A stretch of DNA of 47,338 nucleotides from Verrucomicrobiota bacterium (GCA_013140495.1 JABFSR010000064.1:1-47338); one strand, 5' to 3'; positions 25,264-35,144 are shown, numbered from the stretch's first letter. Notes: generated from the letters alone by a model not told the origin. Numbers and translations: made by a program.

Positions 25264-26745
25264 CTATTCTCCAGACTCGGTCTTGTTCCTGCCTCCTGCT
25301 TTGACTTTCTTCCCGGCATTCTGGCGGTTTGTGGTTGTGTTGAAATCAGGAATCGGTGTCGGCATCGGCGCGTTGATTTCCTTCCGCCAGGCAAGGAGTC
25401 TGTCGCGCAACTCTTTTGCTTTGGCAGTTTGCGCAGCAGCGAGGTTTTGTTTTTCGCCAAGGTCGTTGCGCAGGTTGTACAATTCAATCCGATCATCCTC
25501 GAAGAACTCGATCAACTTCCAATCACCAAGGCGGATCGCGCCCGCCGGAGTCGTGCGCCATGTGTTTCCGCCGGCCCCGAGATAGCCAGGAAAATGCCAG
25601 AAGAGTGGCCCGCGAGTTTGCGTTGATTTACCTGCTTCGAGAAGGAGGCTCGCGTAGCTCGTTCCGTCGAGTGGATAATGGGGCGGTTGTTTCGTTTTGG
25701 CGAGTTCGAGGAAGGTGGGATAGAGGTCCACGCTGTTGATGGGCTGATCACACGTGCTTGCGGCAGCAATCCGGCCGGGCCATCGAAAAATGTACGGCAC
25801 GCGGATGCCGCCTTCAGAGAGCATGCCCTTGCCGCCTTTGAGTGGCGTGTTGTCGGTGATGCTGCCACCTTGAATCCCCTCCCGCTCGTAACCGCCCACG
25901 CCGCCGTTGTCGCTCGTGAAGATTACGATCGTATTCGTCGCGAGCCTCAGTTCATCCAACAACGCCATGATGCGTCCGACGCTTTCATCCACACTCGCGA
26001 TCATTGCGGCATAGACAGGACTGTGGTGACCACCCGCTGGCGATTTGGTTTTGAACTTCTCGATAAGGTTCGTCTTGGCCTGATGAGGCGAGTGCACCCC
26101 AAAGTGATGGAGGCAAAGAAAGAACGGCTTGGCCTTTTGCCGTCGAATAAAATCACCCGCCTTGCCGGTTAGAAAATCCGCCAGGTATGTCGCGGGTGGA
26201 TATTCCATTGCTGGATTCGTGTCGAAATTGAAATGCTGGCCTGCTGACACGATGGCTTCATCGAAGCCTTGCGCCTTGGGATGATGTTGCGGGTCATCTC
26301 CCAAATGCCATTTGCCGAAGAGCGCAGTCGAGTAGCCAGCGGCTTTGAGTGCTTCGGCAATGGTGATTTTCTCCGGAGCAAGTTTTTCGACGTTGTCCAC
26401 GGGACGCAACCGCCGGCTCTGCCAGTTGAAACGGTCAATGCTGCCGACCGTGTAAACGCCGGTTCGCGGCATGTACTGTCCGCTTATCAACGCGGCGCGG
26501 GTGGGCTGGCAGTTTGGGCCGCAGGTGTATCCGCTCGTGAAGCGCATCCCTTGCGCGGCCAGCCGGTCAATGTTCGGTGTCTCGTAAAAGCGGCTGCCAT
26601 AGCAGGCGACATCTGTGTAACCGAGGTCGTCGGCCAGAATGAAAACAATGTTCGGACGAAGCGATTCTGTTTCGGCGACCGCGCCGAGGATCACCGGGCA
26701 GGTGAGCAGCAGCGAAACCCAAAACGTAGTGCGTTTGTGAATCAT
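25264..26745 (-). CDS. Secreted sulfatase (CQPTR motif)
   Basis: A 493-residue protein. The signal peptide ends near ILGAVA, and the sulfatase domain starts at PNIVFILADDLGYTDV. The formylglycine motif is CQPTR (Cys about 79), followed by ALISGQYMPRTGVYT. It also has KWHLGDDPQHHP, HHFGVHSPH, FTSDNGG and GKGMLSEGGIRVPYIFRWPG, and a Lys/Asn-rich C-terminal tail. It is close in layout to the sulfatase at 13630-15030. First gene of the minus-strand unit, divergent from the phosphatase across a 199-base region. Confidence 0.95.
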   Translation of the reverse strand: MIHKRTTFWVSLLLTCPVILGAVAETESLRPNIVFILADDLGYTDVACYGSRFYETPNIDRLAAQGMRFTSGYTCGPNCQPTRAALISGQYMPRTGVYTVGSIDRFNWQSRRLRPVDNVEKLAPEKITIAEALKAAGYSTALFGKWHLGDDPQHHPKAQGFDEAIVSAGQHFNFDTNPAMEYPPATYLADFLTGKAGDFIRRQKAKPFFLCLHHFGVHSPHQAKTNLIEKFKTKSPAGGHHSPVYAAMIASVDESVGRIMALLDELRLATNTIVIFTSDNGGVGGYEREGIQGGSITDNTPLKGGKGMLSEGGIRVPYIFRWPGRIAAASTCDQPINSVDLYPTFLELAKTKQPPHYPLDGTSYASLLLEAGKSTQTRGPLFWHFPGYLGAGGNTWRTTPAGAIRLGDWKLIEFFEDDRIELYNLRNDLGEKQNLAAAQTAKAKELRDRLLAWRKEINAPMPTPIPDFNTTTNRQNAGKKVKAGGRNKTESGE

Positions 26746-26944
26746 CTATTGGTGAAAGCAGCGTAACAACCTGATCAATCGTTGCAATCACAGAGCGCGG
26801 GTGAAAAGAGTGGGAATCACGATTGCGCCAGCCACTTCATCTCTGTCCGATCAGGGTGGCATTCCTTTCCTCGGACAGCGGGTTCGTCTTTACTCAGTGC
26901 GAGGCTGCCGACAGATTATCCGCGACGGAAACCATCACATTCAC

Positions 26945-28753
26945 ATGAGAAATCTTTTCTTCGCGACAACCGCAGGTTTGCTGCTGCTTGCAGTTTCAAC
27001 GACGTCACTTCGAGCCCATGTTGGCCCGCATCCCTCGGTCCACGATACTGTGGCCGGTGTGGCTGAACGTATGAAGCGTGACCTGAGCACCAACGAACTC
27101 AGCACTCTCACGCCGAAAAAGGTGGAGCAATTTCTTACTGCCAGAGAACGCGAAATCCTGGGGACGGAACATATTTCGTTTCGTGTGAATGTTCCGGTGC
27201 GTGTTTCGGTAATGCGGGACGTGAAACTGGGCGACGAACCTTTCTGGCTCAAGCAGCGCGGTTTCACCCAGACCAGCATCATAGTCAAGGAAGGCAGGAA
27301 TTCCTTCGACGTGTGGCAAAAGGATTTTGCGGCGGGTGTTGTTGGCCTGGGCATCCACGCGTTTACCGGGGTGGACAATCATTACCTTGTTTCGCTCGCA
27401 CCTCAAAAGCTTGGAGACAAGGTCGAGGTCACCGATCTCTATCCGGGGCAATTGCGTTTGGCGGAATTCAAAAACGGAGTCGAGCCTTACGTGGATCAAT
27501 CTGCAACGTTGCAGTCTGTCCCGCCGGAACTGGAGGGGCAGACGCTGATCCGCACCGATTCCGAACGCGAAGAAGATGCGCGCCTCATCAACCTGTTCCG
27601 CTGGACTCAATATGTCGCTTCCGAAAAGCCTGACCAGGTGGTGTTGACCTGGAGCGATGAACCGCGCACATCCCAAACAATACAATGGCGAACCAGTACC
27701 AAGGTCAAACGTGGCTACGTCCGTTATCAAAAAAAATCCGAGTACAACCGTTTCAATCCACGCAAGCCGCAGGTTTCCAATGCGAGCACCAAACGGCTTG
27801 AAACACCCACGCTCGTCAACGATCCCGTGGTGCATCGCCACACCGCTGTGTTGCGTGGATTGCAGGCGGGCACAACATACGTTTACTCCGTCGGCGATGG
27901 CAGTGCCGAGGGTTGGACTGAACTCTCCGAGTTCACTACTGCGCCGGCGGGCGTCCAGCCCTTTTCATTTGTTTACATGGGCGACGCACAGAATGGCCTT
28001 GACCGTTGGGGTTCGCTTGTTCACCACGCCTTTCGCTCCCGGCCTGACGCTGCCTTCTATGTCATGGCGGGAGACCTTGTGAATCGCGGGGCTGAACGCA
28101 ATGATTGGGACAGCTTCTTCCACAACGCCGAAGGCATCTATGATCGTCGGACGCTGGTGCCCGTGCTCGGCAATCATGAATACCAGGGTGGCACTCCCCG
28201 GCTTTACGTGGAGCAATTCACGCTGTTGACGAATGGTCCGAGTTGCGTTCCGCCGGAGCACGCCTACTCATTTCAATATGCCAACGCACTGTTTGTGATT
28301 CTGGACTCCAATCTCGACCCTGCGCCCCAGTCTGCGTGGCTTGAGCAACAACTCTCTCAGACCAAGGCGACGTGGAAGTTTGTCGTGTATCACCATCCCG
28401 CGTATTCCTCCGGCGGCAATCGTGACAATTTGGAAGTGCGTTCTGCATGGACGCCGCTGTTTGACAAGTATCACGTGGACATGGTGCTTCAAGGTCATGA
28501 TCACGCCTACCTGCGCACTTATCCCCTAAAAGGTAGTCAACGCGTGGCTGGCCCGAAAGACGGCACGGTTTACATCATCTCCGTTTCCGGCACGAAAATG
28601 TACAAGCAGGAGAAGCACGATTACACGGAGTTCGGCATGACCAACGTCGCCACTTACCAGGTTCTCGGCATTCAGATCAGCGGCAATCGCCTCGTGTATC
28701 GCGCCTACGACGTTGATGGAAAACTACGCGACGAACTGGTGATCGAGAAGTAA
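26945..28753 (+). CDS. Secreted purple acid phosphatase-like metallophosphoesterase
   Basis: A 602-residue protein from ATG 26945 (MRNLFFATTAGLLLLAV), with signal peptide. It has a unique N-terminal region to about residue 215, then a purple-acid-phosphatase N-terminal fibronectin-like domain (VVLTWSDEPRTSQTIQWRT, TAVLRGLQAGTTYVYSVGDG), then the metal-binding phosphoesterase domain: YMGDAQNG, MAGDLVNRGAERND, VLGNHEY, VVYHHPAY and LQGHDHAYLRTYP. It would release phosphate outside the cytoplasm. The upstream in-frame extension lacks signal character and was not used as start. Confidence 0.92.
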   Translation: MRNLFFATTAGLLLLAVSTTSLRAHVGPHPSVHDTVAGVAERMKRDLSTNELSTLTPKKVEQFLTAREREILGTEHISFRVNVPVRVSVMRDVKLGDEPFWLKQRGFTQTSIIVKEGRNSFDVWQKDFAAGVVGLGIHAFTGVDNHYLVSLAPQKLGDKVEVTDLYPGQLRLAEFKNGVEPYVDQSATLQSVPPELEGQTLIRTDSEREEDARLINLFRWTQYVASEKPDQVVLTWSDEPRTSQTIQWRTSTKVKRGYVRYQKKSEYNRFNPRKPQVSNASTKRLETPTLVNDPVVHRHTAVLRGLQAGTTYVYSVGDGSAEGWTELSEFTTAPAGVQPFSFVYMGDAQNGLDRWGSLVHHAFRSRPDAAFYVMAGDLVNRGAERNDWDSFFHNAEGIYDRRTLVPVLGNHEYQGGTPRLYVEQFTLLTNGPSCVPPEHAYSFQYANALFVILDSNLDPAPQSAWLEQQLSQTKATWKFVVYHHPAYSSGGNRDNLEVRSAWTPLFDKYHVDMVLQGHDHAYLRTYPLKGSQRVAGPKDGTVYIISVSGTKMYKQEKHDYTEFGMTNVATYQVLGIQISGNRLVYRAYDVDGKLRDELVIEK

Positions 28754-28788
28754 GCGCTGTTGAGAAGTTGTTCCTCGTACGGTCAACG

Positions 28789-29568
28789 TCATTCCCCAGG
28801 ATAACCTGCCACCGCTGGCATGGTTCCCGGCTCGCGGAAGTTGGCTACCCGCAGGTCCGTGGGTTTCATCAGTACCACATGCCCGTCGTAGAACATGGCG
28901 TTCATACGATTGGCGTGCCGGGTTGGATAATGACTTGTGTTGTCGAACGGTAGCCAAGGCGGTCGTGGCGTGGAGGCGATCCGCGAATCGGAACATCCCG
29001 GGCTGCGCCGGTGATCCCACGCTACGAGGCGATCTGCCGGTTGCGTGACGTGAGAATCACGTTGCGCCATCGGACTTCCCGTACTGTAATTCATCGCAAA
29101 ACTGCACTGCCACTGCGGCTCGACCGCGCATTTGAAAATGTTCGTGGTGCCGAAATAGCCGTACATGAGACCGAACTTGAAACCCGCGCCGGGCGGTCCA
29201 TCCGGAACCTGGGTCGGATCATAAGGAGACCACCAGATTTCGTTGGGTCCGGACGGAGGTGGATTGTTTGGACCGTTTCCGGAGGGGACGCCTGCGCTCA
29301 GGCCGTACGGATCGTTCGGAGTATCGGGGCAGTAACGGTATGGCACGTTCACGTCATGGTTGTCACCGCGATACATCGTGTAGGCCAGCGAGACCTGCCT
29401 GAGATTATTCAAACACGAAATCTGACGCGCCCGCTCCTTGGCTCGCGCCAGCGCCGGCAATAAAAGCGCTGCGAGAATTGCGATGATGCTGATGACCACG
29501 AGCAACTCAATCAGGGTAAATCCGTGCCGCGCTTTCGTTTTCTTCATGCAATAAAGTTTGCGTTTCAT
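28789..29568 (-). CDS. H-X9-DG type prepilin
   Basis: About 259 residues from ATG 29568 ([10 protein letters not shown]), or 252 from ATG 29547 (MKKTKARHG), the latter giving a more usual short pre-sequence. The motif [18 protein letters not shown] is followed by [17 protein letters not shown] and [14 protein letters not shown]. The end [19 protein letters not shown] is the H-X9-DG signature. This is a pseudopilin-like protein of the abundant PVC family; no secretion machinery genes are nearby. Convergent with the phosphatase, with 35 bases between the stops. Confidence 0.92.
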   Translation of the reverse strand: MKRKLYCMKKTKARHGFTLIELLVVISIIAILAALLLPALARAKERARQISCLNNLRQVSLAYTMYRGDNHDVNVPYRYCPDTPNDPYGLSAGVPSGNGPNNPPPSGPNEIWWSPYDPTQVPDGPPGAGFKFGLMYGYFGTTNIFKCAVEPQWQCSFAMNYSTGSPMAQRDSHVTQPADRLVAWDHRRSPGCSDSRIASTPRPPWLPFDNTSHYPTRHANRMNAMFYDGHVVLMKPTDLRVANFREPGTMPAVAGYPGE

Positions 29569-29920
29569 ACACTCTTTACGCGAACCAGCTTCATCAGCAT
29601 CGGAGATTATTCGGCTGGATACAACACTGCCATTTCTTCGTGCGATACGGTCGGCTTTCTTCTTTGCCGACAAGATAATGATGCGCGGCGTCGACGTAGG
29701 CCTGTTCGGGAGTCAAACTCGGATGCGTAGGTGCGACTGGCGGTGAGGACGGCGGTGTCGAGCGCGGCATGGGCGTCCTTCAACGGATTCGCGCCGGGCA
29801 CTTGAGCCCGTTTGGGAAATGGCGAAAGGAGTATGGCACAGCCGAAAGTCCGCGAGGACCGAACGTCCGGGCGCACGTCAGTCAGCGTGGCCCCAAAGCC
29901 GGTGAGGGCTGCATTTCAAC
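29569..29920. other. Intergenic, possible gene debris
   Basis: No intact gene. On the minus strand two overlapping phases look partly coding (LKDAHAALDTAVLTASRTYA in one, [20 protein letters not shown] in another), which suggests a decayed 3' gene end. I cannot name a family. Confidence 0.3.
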
Positions 29921-29952
29921 ACAAACGATAAATACATATTGACAAACGATAA
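29921..29952 (+). promoter_or_regulatory. Direct repeat ACAAACGATAA x2, candidate operator
   Basis: ACAAACGATAA occurs at 29921-29931 and again at 29942-29952, 21 bases apart (two helical turns), in an AT-rich tract 44 bases before the DUF2975 gene. A TTGACA lies at 29939-29944 and overlaps the second repeat; a weak CAATAT follows 18 bases later. The layout suggests a repressor site for the HTH protein encoded downstream. Confidence 0.55.
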
Positions 29953-29995
29953 TTATTTAGTGCAATATGGAAAACGTAAAAACTAAGAACCAAAG

Positions 29996-30460
29996 ATGAA
30001 AAGAAGTTCAACCATATTTCTTCAGGTAGTCATTGTGCTCATTGGCATCGGCGCTCTTGCTTTCGTGCTTTGGGCACCTCACAAGAACGCGCAGGCCACG
30101 CTCTTTGAGAAGTATTTCAATCTCTTTGTGGCGTATGCGTATATGGCCTCCGTTCCGTTTTTCGTGGGGCTCTACCAAGCGTTCAAGTTGTTGGGATATA
30201 TAGGACGCAATGAAATATTCTCGCAACGTTCCGTGCGAGCTTTGCGGACTATAAAATATTGTGCACTAGCCTTTATCGGTTTTGTTGCGGTAAGCGTAAT
30301 TTTTATGATAGGTGGCGACAGAGATGACCGGCCGGGGGGGACTTTCATGAGGATCCTCGTTACTTTCCCTTCGATCGTCATCGCTGCCGCAGCCGTGATG
30401 TTTGAACGGATTTTGCAAAATGCCGTGGACATAAAATCCGAGAACGACCTGACCGTATAA
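29996..30460 (+). CDS. DUF2975 membrane protein
   Basis: A 154-residue protein with four hydrophobic helices: residues 8-27, 40-65 (LFVAYAYMASVPFFVGLYQA), 86-108 (KYCALAFIGFVAVSVIFMIG) and 118-137. This is the pattern of DUF2975 proteins, small membrane proteins almost always encoded with an HTH_26/YozG regulator, as here. The role is unknown; the pair may form a sensory unit in which the membrane protein modulates the regulator. The local sequence is AT-rich compared with the surrounding sulfatase genes. It is separated from the regulator gene by 10 bases. Confidence 0.85.
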   Translation: MKRSSTIFLQVVIVLIGIGALAFVLWAPHKNAQATLFEKYFNLFVAYAYMASVPFFVGLYQAFKLLGYIGRNEIFSQRSVRALRTIKYCALAFIGFVAVSVIFMIGGDRDDRPGGTFMRILVTFPSIVIAAAAVMFERILQNAVDIKSENDLTV

Positions 30461-30470
30461 CGAGACCAGC

Positions 30471-30674
<204 letters not shown>

Positions 30675-31067
30675 GCAGGGAAAAATCACGACAGCAACCA
30701 TAGACGCCGAAATAGAAAACTTCGCTGCGCATGGCAATTGGATCCGGACTAACCCGCCGGGTTGATACAAGCCTCCTTCACGAGTTTCTTCGCATCGGGA
30801 TAATAGGGGGGGAGCGCGCCGGGGGGCAACGACCGTCTCGCCCTTTTCGTCGCCTGTGATGTTCTTGTCACACTACGCGACGAATCCAGAAAGTTTTTCC
30901 CGGCTCGGCATGGCGGGGTTTTGCGCGAAGGAGCGCGTGCCAGCAATCTTAAGTTCATGAGCGGTGGCTTGAAGGAATTGTCAATGCCCTGCAAGCCCCC
31001 AGCCGGAGTCGCCGACGGAGTTAATTTGAGGATTGCCGAGGAAACCTTTCTGGTGCTAATGGAAGGT
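30675..31067. other. Intergenic, possible decayed 3' gene end on minus strand
   Basis: No intact gene. The minus strand ends a frame at 30749 with a plausible coding tail (PPYYPDAKKLVKEACINPAG) that follows a run of C/G (30807-30814) where phase could have been lost. No terminator hairpin or promoter was identified. Confidence 0.3.
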
Positions 31068-32048
31068 ATGAAGAAAATGATTTTGATCGTGGCTGGACTG
31101 GTGGGGTTCGGAACCTCGGAAGCCAGAACGGAAGACAAGGTTGATTTTGCCCGGGACATTCAACCCATCCTCCAAAAGTCCTGTGTCGAATGTCACGGGC
31201 CGGAGAAACCCAAGGGCAAGCTCCGCCTCGATTCCAAGGAAGCCACGCTCAAGGGGGGCAAGGATGGCGTGGTCCTTGTGTCGGGCAAGGCGGACCAGAG
31301 CGAGGTGTATCGGCGCATCACCTTGCCCGCAGACCACGACGACGTAATGCCGAACAAGGGTGACCGGCTGACCAAAGCGCAAACCGATTTGATTCGCGAT
31401 TGGATCAACCAGGGTGCGGAATGGCCGGCAGGAATTGTGATCGTGAGCGGCGATAAGAAAACCGATGCGCCGGTCGAGGCGGCGACCACGACCCCCACGC
31501 TTCCTGACTACAAACCCACCGCTGCCGAGCTCAAAGCCATCAAGGAATTGGAGGCGCTCGGAGTGGAAGTCAGGCCCATCGCTGCGAAGGTGGATTGGCG
31601 GGAAGTTAATTTTCGCAGCCAAAGCATTGAGACGATTGAGAAATCGCTTGGAGCATTGAAGAACGTACTCTGTCTGGTGGATATCAATCTGGGCGGCGCG
31701 AAAATCAAGGACGCCGATTTGGCGAACATCAAGGGCTTGATCAACCTCAATCGGTTGCATCTGGAGAACACACCGGTTACCGACGCCGGTCTGGTGCATC
31801 TCAAAGGCCTGGTCAACTTGGACTACCTCAATCTCTACGGCACTGCGGTCACCGATGCGGGCTTGGAACACCTCAAAGAGTTGACCCAACTCAAACATCT
31901 TTACCTGTGGCAAACCAAAACCACCACAGCCGGAGTGGCGAACCTTAAAAAAGCGTTGCCGAATGTGGATATTTCCACGGGCGCGGAACTCAAAGAGATC
32001 GCGAAGCCCGAGGAAAAGAAGGACGAGAAGAAGGAGGAAAAAAAGTAA
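31068..32048 (+). CDS. PSCyt1 cytochrome-like / leucine-rich repeat fusion protein
   Basis: A 326-residue protein from ATG 31068 (MKKMILIVAG), with a signal peptide ending about SEARTED. Planctomycete-type cytochrome c domain (PSCyt1) at about 25-125: FARDIQPILQKSCVECHG with heme motif CVECH (39-43), then KGKLRLDSKE and ADHDDVMPNKGD. Leucine-rich repeats at about 195-305 (NLNRLHLENTPVTDAGLVHL, NLDYLNLYGTAVTDAGLEHL), and a Lys/Glu-rich tail. GGAAGG sits one base before this ATG, so ATG 31077 is a possible start too. Probably a periplasmic heme or interaction protein; its partner is unknown. Confidence 0.88.
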   Translation: MKKMILIVAGLVGFGTSEARTEDKVDFARDIQPILQKSCVECHGPEKPKGKLRLDSKEATLKGGKDGVVLVSGKADQSEVYRRITLPADHDDVMPNKGDRLTKAQTDLIRDWINQGAEWPAGIVIVSGDKKTDAPVEAATTTPTLPDYKPTAAELKAIKELEALGVEVRPIAAKVDWREVNFRSQSIETIEKSLGALKNVLCLVDINLGGAKIKDADLANIKGLINLNRLHLENTPVTDAGLVHLKGLVNLDYLNLYGTAVTDAGLEHLKELTQLKHLYLWQTKTTTAGVANLKKALPNVDISTGAELKEIAKPEEKKDEKKEEKK

Positions 32049-32132
32049 GTTGGACGGTCGGTTGAACTGTGAATTGCCAATCGGCTTGTAATCCGGATTG
32101 CCGAAATGGGTTCCGGCAAATAGTCTCACGCA

Positions 32133-33110
32133 ATGCTGTTCAAACAATCATCCGCTTGCGGAATCCTTCTGACCACCATGATGCTGCTATTTTCCGGTGC
32201 CGATTCGCACGCTGCCGACACACGTACGCTGGCCGAGCGACTGGGCTACAAAGCCACCGACAAAATCCTCATCGTCAATGGCGATGACGTTGGCATGTGT
32301 CACTCCGCCAACATGGCGACCATCGAATCTCTCGAAAAAGGTGCCATGCGCACCGCCACGATCATGGTGCCGTGTCCGTGGTTTCTGGAGATTGCGGATT
32401 ATGCGAAGGCTCATCCGGAAAAAGATTTTGGCATTCACCTTACCCACACTTCGGAATGGAAACATTACCGTTGGGGGCCGGTGGCTCCGCGCGATCAAGT
32501 GCCGGGCCTGGTGGATACACGCGGCTTTTTGTGGCCGGAGATTCCAGATGTATATGCCCACGCCACGGCGGAGCAGGCTTTGATGGAAGGCCGTGCGCAG
32601 ATCAAACGTGCGCTGGCCGCAGGCGTGGATGTGACCCATCTGGATTCGCACATGGGCACGTTGCAATACAATCCCGAGTACATGAAATCTTACCTGCAAC
32701 TGGCGGTGGAGTTTGATCTGCCGGTGCGCATGGCTTCGCAGGAAACCTTGACCCGGATGGGCCATCCGGAAATCCGCCAGCAGTTCGCTACAAAGGGAAT
32801 CGTCTCGCCGGATTATTTCGTCTTCGATGAATTGAAGAACCAAAAGGATGGCGTAAAAAAATTCTGGCTGGACGTGGTGAAAAATGTGAAGGCGGGTGTG
32901 ACCGAGCTTTACATCCATGCCGGCCTTCCGAACGAGGAGTTAAAGGCTATCACCGGCTCGTGGTCCACACGGGCGCAGGAATACGAGGTTTTCACGCACA
33001 GTGATGAAATGAAGCAGATCATCGCCGACCAGAAGATAATTCTCATCGGATACCGGCCCTTGCGTGAACTCCAGCACAAAGAACGGGAGCAAGCTAAAGC
33101 CGGACGTTGA
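32133..33110 (+). CDS. Secreted ChbG/YdjC-family carbohydrate deacetylase
   Basis: A 325-residue protein with signal peptide (hydrophobic GILLTTMMLLFSG, cleavage near SHAAD). Family motifs are ILIVNGDDVGMCHSANMATI (metal-binding Asp pair), FGIHLTHTSEW and VTHLDSHMGTLQ (His/Asp metal ligands), followed by YIHAG near the C-terminus. The family removes acetyl groups from chitooligosaccharides and related sugars in a metal-dependent way. Export is unusual for the E. coli-type enzyme but fits the secreted glycan-degradation theme. The substrate is not determinable from sequence. Confidence 0.9.
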   Translation: MLFKQSSACGILLTTMMLLFSGADSHAADTRTLAERLGYKATDKILIVNGDDVGMCHSANMATIESLEKGAMRTATIMVPCPWFLEIADYAKAHPEKDFGIHLTHTSEWKHYRWGPVAPRDQVPGLVDTRGFLWPEIPDVYAHATAEQALMEGRAQIKRALAAGVDVTHLDSHMGTLQYNPEYMKSYLQLAVEFDLPVRMASQETLTRMGHPEIRQQFATKGIVSPDYFVFDELKNQKDGVKKFWLDVVKNVKAGVTELYIHAGLPNEELKAITGSWSTRAQEYEVFTHSDEMKQIIADQKIILIGYRPLRELQHKEREQAKAGR

Positions 33111-33276
33111 AGTTGACCCATGAGGGTGGATGCCGCTGAAAATTGAAAGAAACCTGAATCCGGGCAGCATCCTTGGATCACAGATAGCCGATTTGCTCTT
33201 TCAAGATTTTGATGGCATCAGCCGGTGGTGTCGTTATAATTGGCACTGAAGCCGTACATAACCAAAATATAAAACT

Positions 33277-33618
33277 ATGAAAAAAACCTCAATCATCATG
33301 GCCGGCGTGGTCGGCCTGTTCATGCTCGCCTTGACCATTCCAGCCGTTGCCGAAGAAAAAGGCAAGGAAATCACCATCACCGGTGAAGGCAAGTGCGGCA
33401 AATGCGCACTAAAAGAAACCGACAAATGCCAGAACGTGATCCAGGTCGAAAAGGACGGCAAGAAGACCTCGTATTACTTTGTTAAAAACGAAGTGAGCGA
33501 CAAGTTTCACGGGAATATTTGCAAGGAAACCAAGAAGGCCACTGCCACTGGCACGTGCAAAAAGGTGGATGGCAAACTCCAATTCACCGCTGAGAAGATC
33601 GAGTTGGTCAAGGATTGA
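33277..33618 (+). CDS. Small secreted cysteine-containing protein
   Basis: A 113-residue protein with a clear signal peptide (MKKTSIIMAGVVGLFMLALT, cleavage near PAVAEE). The mature part is Lys-rich with five Cys: GEGKCGKCALKETDKCQN, then GNICKETKK and TGTCKKVDGK. The CGKC pair and the repeated GTC..GK pattern suggest a small OB-like or metal-binding periplasmic protein. I do not assign a family. A TATAAT box lies at 33235-33240, 37 bases before the ATG, without an obvious -35. It is followed by a strong terminator at 33657-33694, so it is probably monocistronic. Confidence 0.85.
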   Translation: MKKTSIIMAGVVGLFMLALTIPAVAEEKGKEITITGEGKCGKCALKETDKCQNVIQVEKDGKKTSYYFVKNEVSDKFHGNICKETKKATATGTCKKVDGKLQFTAEKIELVKD

Positions 33619-33656
33619 GCTGGCCAGGCAATCTGGCTCACGCCGAATCTCACATC

Positions 33657-33694
33657 ACCCGCTGTTGGACGCGAGTCCGCAGCGGGTTTTTTTT
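33657..33694 (+). terminator. Rho-independent terminator
   Basis: An 8-base-pair stem (ACCCGCTG, 33657-33664, with CAGCGGGT, 33680-33687) extended by an inner GGAC/GTCC pairing, followed by a run of eight T. It lies 39 bases after the stop of the small cysteine protein. This is the best terminator in the window. Confidence 0.88.
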
Positions 33695-33869
33695 CATGCT
33701 GCCGCTCGGGTTTTGGGCGAGAGAGACGGGCAAACCGCCAGGCATTTTAGCAACTGACAATTGCGACTGGTTGCGCTTTGTACAGTTAATGGAAAAGAGA
33801 AACGATGCCCGGCAGCTCTTGTCGTACTTGGAACTAGGCAGTGCATCCGGATTGTTGCAGCATCAGATC

Positions 33870-35144
33870 ATGTTCGACCCGATGACTCCGCTCCAAACTC
33901 CGCGCGTCAACCGGCGTAATTTTTTGCAAACAGCCGCCGTCGCAGGCCTGAGTTCGATGTTGAGCGGCCAGTTCAAGACGCTCGCAGGCGAGGTGAGTCC
34001 GGCAGTTGCAAACGCGACCACCGGCTCAGATGTCGGTTCGCTCTTTCCGTTCATCCAGAGCCAGGCGGTGAAGGGAGAATTCCCGCTCTCGTTTCTCAAC
34101 ACGCGTTTCCGCTCGCTGCGAAGCTGGAGGAAAACCGCGCGCGGCAAGTTGCTCGACTTGCTCCACTACGCACCGCCAGCTTGCGACCCCGCCGCCGAAA
34201 TCGTAGAGCGCGTGGATTGCGGCGATTATGTTCGGGAAAAAGTCCGGTTCAACACCACGCCCGATGTTCGCGTGCCGGCGTTCGTGCTCGTGCCGAAAAA
34301 CGCGCTGAAACGCGCGCCCGCCATCGTGGCGCTGCACGATCACGGCGGATTTTATTTGTGGGGCAAGGAAAAGATCGTGGCGCTGCCGGAGGAGAATCCG
34401 GCGCTCGCGGATTTCCGAAAGCAGTATTACGGCGGGCGCAGCATCGCGATCGAACTTGTCCGGCAAGGCTACTTGGTCGTCGTCATTGACATGTTTTATT
34501 GGGGTGAGCGCCGGATGCTGCTTGATGACGATCCGGCGGACTGGCGCGAGCGACCCGCAAGCCTGACGCGCGAACGCATCCAGGCCTTCAACTCGCGCGC
34601 AGGCCAGAACGAGCAGCTCGTCGGTCGAACAATTTACTCAGCCGGCTTCACCTGGCCGGGCGTGATGTTCTGGGACGATGTGCGCACGGTGGATTACCTG
34701 CTAACGCGTCCCGACGTGGACCCCCAGCGGATCGGTTGCGTGGGGCTGTCGGTGGGCGGGCTGCGGTCGTGTCATCTGGCGGCTTTGGATGAGCGCATCA
34801 AGGCTGCCGTGGTCGTGGGCTGGATGACGTCGTTTCCGGCGCAGCTCAAAAAGCACATTCGCAACACCATCGGCCACACGAAAGTTGTGCCGGGACTTTA
34901 TCAACATCTCGATTACCCGGACGTCGCGTCGCTCGCCATGCCGACGCCGATGCTCGTCATCAACGGGACGAAGGACGGTCTGTTTGATCTTGATGGCGTG
35001 AAGGCGAGCTTCGCCAAGCTAAAAGCCTGCTACGCCAAGGCCGGCATGCACGATCATTGCAGAACTCAGTTCTACGACACGCCCCACGAATTCAACGCCG
35101 AGATGCAGGCCGAGGCGTGGGCGTGGCTCAAACGATTTGTCTGA
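33870..35144 (+). CDS. Tat-exported alpha/beta hydrolase (dienelactone/acetyl-esterase-like)
   Basis: About 424 residues from ATG 33870 (MFDPMTPLQTP); ATG 33882 is equally possible. The Tat signal RVNRRNFLQTAAVAGLSS is near the N-terminus. Alpha/beta-hydrolase features are PAIVALHDHGGFYLWGKE (oxyanion region), nucleophile motif GLSVGG, catalytic Asp in NGTKDGLFD and His in PHEFNAEM. It resembles the abhydrolase_7 / acetyl-xylan-esterase-like group, which suggests an ester substrate on glycans. The longer frame back to 33615 would run through the terminator and lacks signal features. It ends 13 bases before the next start. Confidence 0.87.
   Translation: MFDPMTPLQTPRVNRRNFLQTAAVAGLSSMLSGQFKTLAGEVSPAVANATTGSDVGSLFPFIQSQAVKGEFPLSFLNTRFRSLRSWRKTARGKLLDLLHYAPPACDPAAEIVERVDCGDYVREKVRFNTTPDVRVPAFVLVPKNALKRAPAIVALHDHGGFYLWGKEKIVALPEENPALADFRKQYYGGRSIAIELVRQGYLVVVIDMFYWGERRMLLDDDPADWRERPASLTRERIQAFNSRAGQNEQLVGRTIYSAGFTWPGVMFWDDVRTVDYLLTRPDVDPQRIGCVGLSVGGLRSCHLAALDERIKAAVVVGWMTSFPAQLKKHIRNTIGHTKVVPGLYQHLDYPDVASLAMPTPMLVINGTKDGLFDLDGVKASFAKLKACYAKAGMHDHCRTQFYDTPHEFNAEMQAEAWAWLKRFV

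Noticed and set aside
33615..33869. N-terminal extension of the alpha/beta hydrolase
   Set aside because: It reads through the terminator stem and precedes the Tat signal, which must be near the true N-terminus.
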